A DNA stretch of 7,633 nt from the NCBI GenBank assembly GCA_003354055.1, contig PIVQ01000329.1, forward strand, positions 1 through 7,633, read 5' to 3'. The position numbers and the translations under genes are program-made. Under the pieces are notes generated by a model. The model did not search any database, was not told the origin of the DNA, and worked only from the letters and a program-made list of their open reading frames with translations. This DNA comes from Desulfobacteraceae bacterium (GTDB taxonomy: Bacteria; Desulfobacterota; Desulfobacteria; Desulfobacterales; Desulfobacteraceae). This document shows, piece by piece, positions 1 to 5,536 of the stretch; position 1 is the stretch's first letter; every line of letters begins with the position of its first letter.

Positions 1-901
1 CTATATGTTTATTACAGAATGGTATTTTCTCATTTGTTGAGAAATTATCTGGTTGTGAAACTTTTTTAAAAGGTAATTCTCTTATATTCCAATTATGATT
101 TATAGCATTTTTATATATACTTATTTCTTCTCTAAATAATTTATCTTCTCTCTCTTTTTCTTTAAAATTATAACTAGCACTATGATCATTTAATGAATTA
201 TATAAATAAATATTTGTATCAGCTGTTGAAAATGTATTTAATTCATCCTTTAATTGTGCTTCATAAAATGAAAAGAATGTTACAAAATCATCATATAATG
301 TTAATTTTTCACTATACTTAATTGGTTGAGTTGTATTAAATATTTTTCTACTTACTAATAATATTCTTGATGGTGTTTTTGTATCTTGTAATTTGTTAGT
401 TAAAGGACTTTTTGTTTTCATCTTTGCCCACCAATTTTCATTCTCACTAAATGAACTTATTAATTTATAATTAAACTTTAATGGTAAATAATTGAAATTA
501 TCTTTATTATCAAAATGAACTCTATCATTTAACATTAAATGTAATAAGTCTAATTCTGGTTCTTTCTTTAACATTTTTTCATATTGTTGAAATGCTGTTG
601 GGTAAAATAAATCATCACCATCACATAGAGTCATATAATCATATTCTTCTAAATCTTGAAATGTTTTTAAACAAGAGTTGTGCCCTTTTCCAGGCCGAGA
701 ATTAGATGGTGTTCTGATAATTTCAATATCTTCATATTTTATTTTTCCCAATACTTCACTATAATACTCTTCATTTATTGTATTTACAATAATTTTAATA
801 TCATATTCAAAACTTACTGGTCTTTGATTTAATACTGATTCTACGCATCTTTTTAATAATTTTATTTTGCTACTAGTTAGAACTAATACAAGAACTTTCA
901 T
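1..901 (-). CDS. GT-A fold (GT2-like) glycosyltransferase, 3' end cut by window edge
   Basis: An open frame starts at the ATG at 901-899 and runs leftward for 300 codons to the window edge without a stop, so the C-terminus is missing. The N-terminus (MKVLVLVLTS) is a Rossmann-like first strand. It is followed by 'CVESVLNQ' (residues 19-26), typical of GT2-type enzymes where the acceptor helix follows strand 1. 'TLCDGDDLFYP' at residues 91-101 contains the DxD-type metal and nucleotide-sugar site (D94, D96, D97). 'LYDDFVTF' near 202-209 is placed where GT-A enzymes carry the catalytic acid region. There is no signal peptide or membrane segment in the visible part, so a cytosolic or peripheral enzyme is likely. 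Donor and acceptor cannot be read from the sequence. The gene is divergent from the 984-1337 gene across an 82-base AT-only gap. The family assignment is secure at fold level and weaker at family level. Confidence 0.85.
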   Translation of the reverse strand, partial: MKVLVLVLTSSKIKLLKRCVESVLNQRPVSFEYDIKIIVNTINEEYYSEVLGKIKYEDIEIIRTPSNSRPGKGHNSCLKTFQDLEEYDYMTLCDGDDLFYPTAFQQYEKMLKKEPELDLLHLMLNDRVHFDNKDNFNYLPLKFNYKLISSFSENENWWAKMKTKSPLTNKLQDTKTPSRILLVSRKIFNTTQPIKYSEKLTLYDDFVTFFSFYEAQLKDELNTFSTADTNIYLYNSLNDHSASYNFKEKEREDKLFREEISIYKNAINHNWNIRELPFKKVSQPDNFSTNEKIPFCNKHI

Positions 902-910
902 TGTTTATTT

Positions 911-939
911 AATGATTTAATATAATATATTAAATCATT
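911..939. repeat. 29-base perfect palindrome in a divergent intergenic region
   Basis: The arm AATGATTTAATATA (911-924) is the exact reverse complement of 926-939, with a single central base at 925. It lies 9 bases upstream of the leftward glycosyltransferase start and 44 bases upstream of the rightward membrane-protein gene. It could be a regulator site serving both genes or a hairpin in the 5' leader of the leftward transcript. AT-only DNA produces short palindromes by chance, but 14-base perfect arms that include a G/C pair are longer than the others I see here. Confidence 0.7.
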
Positions 940-942
940 TTT

Positions 943-967
943 AATTAATTTAAATTAATTTAAATTA
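943..967. repeat. Short AT tandem repeat, 10-base unit x 2.5
   Basis: The unit AATTAATTTA occurs at 943-952 and 953-962, with half a unit at 963-967. It lies directly upstream of the membrane-protein gene at 984 and probably forms part of its promoter region. It may be simple low-complexity sequence. Confidence 0.5.
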
Positions 968-983
968 TTAGGATTTTATATAA

Positions 984-1337
984 ATGAATAACTTAAAACA
1001 TTTCATTATAGGTTCATCTCTACCAGTAATCGCTTTACACTATATTTTAGTTTACTATAACAAAAAGAAGAAGTATTCCTATTTTTCGTATACAATTCTT
1101 GCTCCATTATATTTAGGATTAGTCAATGTTATTTCACACAATGTTTTCAAAAAAATGAATATTCAAAACTTATTATTATTATCTTTAATTTCAGCAAACT
1201 TTGTATTCGCAATATCATATTTTACAGATAAGTATGATTTTAATGAAAATGAATGGCTAATCTATTATTTTAGACTTAATATTTTACACTTTTATCTTTA
1301 TAATATTATATACGGTATTGAATGGCTAGTTACATAG
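984..1337 (+). CDS. Small multi-pass membrane protein, function unknown
   Basis: A 117-residue protein that I do not recognise. Hydrophobic stretches at about residues 7-25, 35-54, 61-81 and 96-114 suggest four membrane-spanning segments. A short lysine-rich loop (KKKKK near 27-31) lies between the first two, and an acidic loop (DKYDFNENE) lies between the third and fourth. There is no cleavable signal peptide. The ATG at 984 is the first in frame after an AT-only leader. The stop overlaps the start of the following P450-like gene by 16 bases, so the two are probably transcribed together. The downstream P450 has no clear N-terminal anchor of its own, which makes this protein a candidate membrane partner; that is inference only. 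Confidence 0.75.
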   Translation: MNNLKHFIIGSSLPVIALHYILVYYNKKKKYSYFSYTILAPLYLGLVNVISHNVFKKMNIQNLLLLSLISANFVFAISYFTDKYDFNENEWLIYYFRLNILHFYLYNIIYGIEWLVT

Positions 1338-2563
1338 AAAACTTTAAAATTAATTTTATGGTATACATGATTGTTAAAAGAGGATTATTATCACCCAATG
1401 AAACTTGGTGGAACATATCTGATATGTTATTAGAAGATGCATCTGGTATAAATTATTTTTATGATTTGAAGAAAAAATACGGAAACTTTATTCCAATTCA
1501 TATAGGTTCAACTAAATTATTTTTAGTAACAGATATAAATGATATTCGTTTTATTTTTGATAATTCACCAAACTTATTTAGTGTTGGAAAATTAAAGTAT
1601 GATTTTTTTAAGAGTTTTATGATGTATAACGTAGGAGTAAGTTCAGGTCATATGTGGAAAAGAAGGAGAAAATATAATGAATGTGTTTTAAATAGTGATA
1701 GTCACCATGTATTTTTATCACATTATAATCAAATAATTGGAAATAAATTAAAACAAAAAATACCAAAAAAACCAAATGATTTTGCAGAAGTTGGTAAATT
1801 ATTAACAATGAATATTGTTTTCGGTATTGATAAAATTATTCCAGAAATATTTGAGATTTTCAATGAAGCAAATTCATTAAGTTCAGTTTATTCTGGAAAA
1901 ACAGAAGTAGATGAAAGAAAATTATTAATGTTAAAAGGAGCACTTATTTATAGTTTAAAATACGCTGATAATAATTCTCTTGTAAAATTAAGTAAAAAAT
2001 GTCCAATGTATAGTAATGATATGTTCAATGAATTATTTCACCAAGTTACACATTGGATTTTTCCTATTGTTGGACTTTTTAGTGTTCATTCAATTAGATT
2101 ATTAAGTTTAATTATTAGTGCTAACTTATTAGATAAAATCAAACAAAAACCTCCATTACTTCGTAAGTGTATTTTAGAACTATTTCGTTTAAATAATTCA
2201 GTTGTAACTACTTATAGAACATTAACAGAAGATATTAAAATGAAAAATAAATTATTTAAGAAAGGTGACCAATTTATAATTTTAAATAATCCAATTTTGA
2301 GAGACCCAGATTATTTCAAAAATCCTAATTCATTCAATCCTTTCCGTTGGAATGAAGATATGGAAAAATCATACTATTCAATAATGTTTAACCAAGGACC
2401 TCAACATTGTCCAGGTAAAGAATTAGCAATTGATTTATTATATTCTTTTGTTCTTAACTATCTATCATTAACTAATTTTAAAGTGAATGTTTCACCTAAA
2501 ATTAATATTAATAATGTTGGTCAAATGTTAAATCCTTATAAGTTTAGTTTTTTTAGACAGTAG
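1322..2563 (+). CDS. Cytochrome P450-like haem protein (413 aa)
   Basis: The haem-thiolate signature FxxGxxxCxG is complete at residues 356-365 (F356, G359, C363, G365), so C363 is the expected iron ligand. The K-helix ExxR is E286-L-F-R289. The meander 'FNPFRW' at 338-343 gives R342 of the E-R-R triad. The C-helix WxxxR (haem propionate contact) is W112/R116. At 413 residues it is shorter than usual eukaryotic P450s (about 480-520) and has no clear N-terminal membrane anchor or proline-rich hinge. The I-helix region (about 245-268, WIFPIVG...LSLIISANL) lacks the usual A/G-G-x-D/E-T-T/S motif for dioxygen activation. This is reminiscent of P450s that rearrange peroxides (CYP74-like) rather than act as mono-oxygenases, but the function is not provable here. 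Viral P450s are known from mimiviruses. Start at 1322 overlaps the upstream gene; M13 (1358) is an alternative that would remove the overlap. The 3' end overlaps the convergent gene by 11 bases. Confidence 0.93.
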   Translation: MASYIENFKINFMVYMIVKRGLLSPNETWWNISDMLLEDASGINYFYDLKKKYGNFIPIHIGSTKLFLVTDINDIRFIFDNSPNLFSVGKLKYDFFKSFMMYNVGVSSGHMWKRRRKYNECVLNSDSHHVFLSHYNQIIGNKLKQKIPKKPNDFAEVGKLLTMNIVFGIDKIIPEIFEIFNEANSLSSVYSGKTEVDERKLLMLKGALIYSLKYADNNSLVKLSKKCPMYSNDMFNELFHQVTHWIFPIVGLFSVHSIRLLSLIISANLLDKIKQKPPLLRKCILELFRLNNSVVTTYRTLTEDIKMKNKLFKKGDQFIILNNPILRDPDYFKNPNSFNPFRWNEDMEKSYYSIMFNQGPQHCPGKELAIDLLYSFVLNYLSLTNFKVNVSPKININNVGQMLNPYKFSFFRQ

Positions 2564-3317
2564 CCCAATTAGCAGCAGAAAATGCTGAATATACACCACA
2601 TTCACATCCTTTTTTTACTGCTTCTTCTGCTAAGTTAGGTCTTAACCATTCTTCTACTGGTTTGATTGTATATTTATTCCCACCAAAATCTTGTAACTGT
2701 GGTAGTGGTCTTGGTTCTTCTTCTGCTACTGATATCATTGCTTTTGCGTAACCAGTATCTTCTACTGGTAATTGTTCTAGTGCTAAAACTTTATCCTGTT
2801 CTATTACTCGTGGTGATTCTGTTAATTCTGTTCTTATTAATTCTGCATTTGTTGATGGTTTTGGTTCATCTAATAAATCTAATTCTTTTTGTTCTGATGT
2901 TTTTTTAACCATATCATCAAGTAATACTTGTAAATCACCTTGAATATCTGCCTTTAAATCTCCTTCTTGTTCTGTCGGTTTTCCTTCTTTAATTTGAAGT
3001 TCTTCTTCTTCCTCTACAATTGGTTCTTGTTCTAATTCTTCTTCTTTTATTATTTCTTTTTCTGTATCTGGTTCTTCTACTATTTCTTCTGTATCTGGTT
3101 CTTCTACAATTATTTCTTCTTCATTCTCAAATCCTTCTTTATTATTAGTTAATAATATATATGCTACTCCTATAATTGTTCCAAATAATGAATATTTAAT
3201 TAAGTTTTTTTCATTGATGTCTTTACCTACTAATTTAAATGATATGCTCATGATTATTTTAATTAAAAAAAACATTAATATTACAATTGCTGCTACTTTT
3301 AATACTTTAAAAAACAT
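2553..3317 (-). CDS. Membrane-anchored protein with long acidic, low-complexity tail; function unknown
   Basis: I chose the ATG at 3317-3315 (254 aa). The longer frame from 3380 (275 aa) would overlap the upstream GT11 gene by 16 bases, and its extra residues are encoded by an AT-only stretch that looks like promoter. From the chosen start there are two hydrophobic segments, about residues 2-26 (FFKVLKVAAIVILMFF...) and 42-58 (YSLFGTIIGVAYILLT). A strongly acidic region of about 50 residues follows, rich in E and containing a 9-residue repeat (IVEEPDTEE, IVEEPDTEK). A mixed, probably disordered stretch comes next. The end is more ordered, with W224 and a C-terminal block containing 'CECGVYSAFSAANWATV'. 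The layout suggests a membrane anchor with an exposed acidic arm and a small conserved tail. I do not recognise a family. Confidence 0.72.
   Translation of the reverse strand: MFFKVLKVAAIVILMFFLIKIIMSISFKLVGKDINEKNLIKYSLFGTIIGVAYILLTNNKEGFENEEEIIVEEPDTEEIVEEPDTEKEIIKEEELEQEPIVEEEEELQIKEGKPTEQEGDLKADIQGDLQVLLDDMVKKTSEQKELDLLDEPKPSTNAELIRTELTESPRVIEQDKVLALEQLPVEDTGYAKAMISVAEEEPRPLPQLQDFGGNKYTIKPVEEWLRPNLAEEAVKKGCECGVYSAFSAANWATV
3057..3110 (-). repeat. 27-base in-frame tandem repeat (acidic 9-residue unit)
   Basis: Two adjacent copies encode IVEEPDTEE and IVEEPDTEK within the acidic protein. The DNA copies are nearly identical (both contain tctgtatctggttcttctac on the + strand), so this is a recent replication-slippage duplication. 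Confidence 0.75.
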
Positions 3318-3364
3318 AATAGAATTATATATAATAATATTATATTTATTTTTAATATTTTGTA
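3318..3364 (-). promoter_or_regulatory. Probable promoter/5' leader of the acidic membrane-protein gene
   Basis: This 47-base stretch is almost entirely A/T, between the stop of the GT11 gene and the chosen ATG at 3317. It contains a short palindrome, ATAATATTAT (3334-3343). No recognised consensus box was identified; the call rests on position and composition. Confidence 0.4.
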
Positions 3365-4198
3365 TTAAACTATAATCCAATTTTTATCATAAATATCTTG
3401 CCATTTCTCTGGTTTCATATATCCACTATTAAACCATCGTGAAGGTGCTATTACTTTCTTACCTTCCTTATCATTTAAATATGCTGACCACCAAGAGAAA
3501 GTTGAGTTTGCTATAATGTGATGATTACACATACTCATTAAATATAAATCATGTAAATCTAATTTTGTTCTCATAAAATGTTTATCTTTGAATGATTTAA
3601 ATAATTTTGAACTAGTTGAACACCATTTGATATCATCTGAAAATATTACGAATGTATATTTTTCATTTAACTTTTCAATTGTTTCACAATCTAATTCTTT
3701 ACATAATTTTTTTAATGCTACTCTATAATATTTTTCATTTTGAACAATATGAACGTGTTGGTATTTTAAGTAATCTGCTCGTCTTACATGAATACTAATT
3801 GTTGGTTTTTTAAACTTATAATAACTATTTAATAATTCTTGAATATCATTTTTATATGCTGTAAATAATTCAATTATTTGTTTTCTATTATGATTGAAAT
3901 ACTTTGGAGATTGCCAATATCCATCAATCATCATTCCTCTTTTCTTATCATTTGGTATTCTTTGATAATTAAATTCACGTTCTCTATATAGTAATTTAAT
4001 ACCTTTTGGTTTTGTGTTCTGTTTTTTAACTAACTTAAATATTGTTCTCATCCATATTTCTTCCTCTGGTCTTTTTGTACAAGAGTTTGTAAAGTTTGAT
4101 ACACAATATTCTTGTTCTCTATCAATTGATAATGAATATAAATTAGCAATAATAAATAGACAATTTCCAACTCCTCCTTTTAAGATTGAATATAACAT
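3365..4198 (-). CDS. GT11-type glycosyltransferase, alpha-1,2-fucosyltransferase-like
   Basis: This 277-residue protein matches the GT11 family in length and motif order. The N-terminal glycine-rich donor loop is 'KGGVGNCLFIIANLYSL' (7-23; family form GGLGNQLFQ). 'DGYWQSPKYF' is at 92-101. The basic motif H137-V-R-R-A-D-Y143 corresponds to the GT11 HxRRGDY signature that contacts GDP-fucose. 'FVIFSDDIKWC' is at 183-193, and the C-terminal 'HHIIANSTFSWWSAYL' at 226-241 corresponds to the family's NSTFSWW motif. The family transfers fucose from GDP-fucose to a sugar hydroxyl, usually forming an alpha-1,2 bond. No signal peptide or anchor is seen, so it probably works in the cytosol, for example in a viral factory. 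The middle glycine of RRGDY is alanine here. The start follows a 20-base AT inverted repeat. The donor sugar is inferred from the family. Confidence 0.93.
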   Translation of the reverse strand: MLYSILKGGVGNCLFIIANLYSLSIDREQEYCVSNFTNSCTKRPEEEIWMRTIFKLVKKQNTKPKGIKLLYREREFNYQRIPNDKKRGMMIDGYWQSPKYFNHNRKQIIELFTAYKNDIQELLNSYYKFKKPTISIHVRRADYLKYQHVHIVQNEKYYRVALKKLCKELDCETIEKLNEKYTFVIFSDDIKWCSTSSKLFKSFKDKHFMRTKLDLHDLYLMSMCNHHIIANSTFSWWSAYLNDKEGKKVIAPSRWFNSGYMKPEKWQDIYDKNWIIV

Positions 4199-4200
4199 TA

Positions 4201-4220
4201 TTTTATATTTTAATATAAAA
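4201..4220. repeat. 20-base AT inverted repeat upstream of the GT11 gene
   Basis: TTTTATATT (4201-4209) and AATATAAAA (4212-4220) are exact reverse complements around a 2-base centre, ending 3 bases from the GT11 start codon. It may be part of the promoter or leader. The A/T-only sequence makes chance plausible. Confidence 0.45.
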
Positions 4221-4244
4221 AATAAATTTTAAAATATTTTATTA

Positions 4245-4279
4245 TAACTTATTTATAATCTTTATATTTTAATAAGTTA
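4245..4279 (-). terminator. Stem-loop at the stop codon of the first array gene (possible 3'-end signal)
   Basis: TAACTTATT (coding strand, 4279-4271) pairs perfectly with AATAAGTTA (4253-4245) across a 17-base loop. The stem begins with the TAA stop codon itself. Mimivirus transcripts are known to be cleaved and polyadenylated at hairpins near gene ends, so this is a plausible 3'-end signal. The same stretch in the third paralogue is coding and its stem is weaker (about 6 bp), so the structure may also be fortuitous. Confidence 0.5.
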
Positions 4280-5491
4280 CCTTTTTTTATTACTACCACC
4301 ATTTTGTTCTAAACATTTCTTCTGTAATTCTGCTTTTTTTAATTTACTATATCCCTTAATTCCTTTCTTTTTACATTCTGCTCTTAATTCTTTTACAGTC
4401 ATTGATTTCATTGCTTGTTTTTTAGCTTGTTCTACACCTAAACAATTTTTTTGTAATGTTGCCTTTTTCCATTTACTATATCCTTTTATTCCTTTCTTTT
4501 TACATTCTGCCTTTAACTGTTTTACGTTTAATTTTAACTTATTAATACTCTTTATAATTTTATTTAGTGATTTTTTCTTCTTTATAATTTTCTTCTTTAT
4601 TGATTTTTTTATTTCTTCTATGCTATATTCATCTGGAGATAAAGTATATACCCAATCTTTTCCTGTTTTTTCACTCATCATATGTAATCCTGTTGTGAAA
4701 TCTACTGATCTTTTGTATGTTAATGAAAACTTTCTTTTATTCATATGTTTATCCATTAAATACTCATAATTTACTTCTGGAATATAAACATTTTGTCCTA
4801 TATTTATTGGATAGAACCACTTACAGTTTAATGGTTGTCCTGGAACTGCTGGTTTACAAGCTCCTCTTACTTTTTGTCCTTTTGCATATTTTATCATGTT
4901 TTTAAAGGAATCTTTATCTAAACAATAAATTGCTTTATCTAATTTAATAAAAGTTAAATCTTTTGTTGGTATATCTTCAACATCCTCTTGTGTTATATAT
5001 TCAATTGTATTTTTACAAAATGTATTTCTTGTTCTATTTGATTGTTTTAATTTTAGTAATTCAACTGCTTTCTTTGCTCGCTTTCCTTCCTCTTTTGCTT
5101 GTTTTGCCATTTTCTTTTTTATTATCTTTTTCTGTTTTTTTTGTTCTCTCTGTCTCTTTTTTTCTTCTTTTTTTAATGCTTTGTTAATTTCTTTAAATCT
5201 ACCATATAATTCTCTAGCTATTTTTTTTACATTTGGTTCTGCTCCAGCTGTTGCTCGCGTAATAGTTGTTTGCCTCCCAAGTAGATGTATTCCTATAACA
5301 AGTGCAGATAATCCAATTAATGATTGTATATTTCCAGAATTATATTCACCCCTTGCTATTAATTCATCTATATAATTTGATGAAATATCCAAATACATCT
5401 TTTTTATTTCTCTAGATGTATTATTAAAATTCTCCATTGAAGTTGGATAATAAGCAAGACTATCAATTATTTTTCTGTGTAATTCTTCCAT
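4277..5491 (-). CDS. Array copy 1: basic four-cysteine plus SAP/Rho_N-like repeat protein
   Basis: 404 residues. The N-terminal region (1-102) has an amphipathic start and a hydrophobic segment at about 57-72 (SLIGLSALVIGIHLLG) that could be a membrane helix or a buried core helix. Residues 103-150 are a highly charged lysine/glutamate coil. Residues 151-280 form a domain with four cysteines (C159, C190, C212, C223) and the patterns 'TFCKNTIEYITQED' and 'IYCLDKDSF', a possible zinc-binding or virus-specific fold. A second lysine-rich linker leads to two repeats at 321-351 and 364-394 (core VKQLKAECKKKGIKGYSK). These resemble SAP/Rho_N helix-extended-loop-helix motifs, which bind DNA or RNA. 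The tail NGGSNKKR is short. The strong positive charge and SAP-like repeats suggest a nucleic-acid-binding protein; localisation and target are unknown. It is a close paralogue of the next gene upstream. Confidence 0.88.
   Translation of the reverse strand: MEELHRKIIDSLAYYPTSMENFNNTSREIKKMYLDISSNYIDELIARGEYNSGNIQSLIGLSALVIGIHLLGRQTTITRATAGAEPNVKKIARELYGRFKEINKALKKEEKKRQREQKKQKKIIKKKMAKQAKEEGKRAKKAVELLKLKQSNRTRNTFCKNTIEYITQEDVEDIPTKDLTFIKLDKAIYCLDKDSFKNMIKYAKGQKVRGACKPAVPGQPLNCKWFYPINIGQNVYIPEVNYEYLMDKHMNKRKFSLTYKRSVDFTTGLHMMSEKTGKDWVYTLSPDEYSIEEIKKSIKKKIIKKKKSLNKIIKSINKLKLNVKQLKAECKKKGIKGYSKWKKATLQKNCLGVEQAKKQAMKSMTVKELRAECKKKGIKGYSKLKKAELQKKCLEQNGGSNKKR
4310..4531 (-). repeat. Two SAP/Rho_N-like repeats, 129-base period (copy 1)
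   Basis: Units at 4439-4531 and 4310-4402 encode 31-residue repeats spaced 43 residues apart. Each has the pattern V-K-x-L-x-A-E-C-K-K-K-G-I-K-G-Y-S-K and ends in a second cysteine (N/K-C-L). The conserved DNA shows origin by tandem duplication. Confidence 0.8.
4766..5161 (-). repeat. Near-identical core block shared with 6062-6457
   Basis: This encodes residues 111-242 of copy 1. By eye, 125 of 132 residues are identical to residues 105-236 of copy 2, without gaps, and the DNA is almost identical at silent sites too. The flanking N-terminal parts of the two genes differ far more. Confidence 0.85.
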
Positions 5492-5526
5492 TATATAAAT
5501 ATTATATATATTTGTATAATATTTTA
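5492..5526 (-). promoter_or_regulatory. Promoter/leader of array copy 1, duplicated in front of copy 2
   Basis: The coding strand carries AATATTATACAAATATATA followed by TAATATTTATATA and then the ATG. The same sequence, with one extra A, stands in front of copy 2 at 6770-6805. Conservation of a non-coding AT tract next to divergent 5' coding sequence suggests function, most simply the transcription start region. It fills most of the 45-base gap behind copy 2. Confidence 0.6.
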
Positions 5527-5536
5527 ATTTATATAT

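Noticed and set aside
1310..1340. Programmed -1 frameshift fusing the membrane protein to the P450
   Set aside because: The frames are related by -1, but I see no slippery heptamer in the overlap, and the P450 has its own ATG.
2666..2908. Open frame of 80 codons on the + strand encoding an L/V-rich, apparently membrane protein
   Set aside because: It is antisense to the acidic membrane-protein gene; the hydrophobic translation is the complement of its acidic codons.
3329..3345. Palindrome ATAATATTAT in the gap before the acidic protein gene
   Set aside because: It is only 10 bases of pure A/T in AT-rich DNA, so chance is a sufficient explanation.
3318..3380. Start of the acidic membrane protein at 3380
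   Set aside because: It would overlap the GT11 gene by 16 bases and turn an AT-only promoter-like gap into coding sequence. The methionine at 3317 directly precedes the membrane segment.
4310..4531. CRISPR-like or other non-coding direct repeats
   Set aside because: The repeats are in-frame protein-domain repeats with a 129-base period and no unique spacers of constant length.
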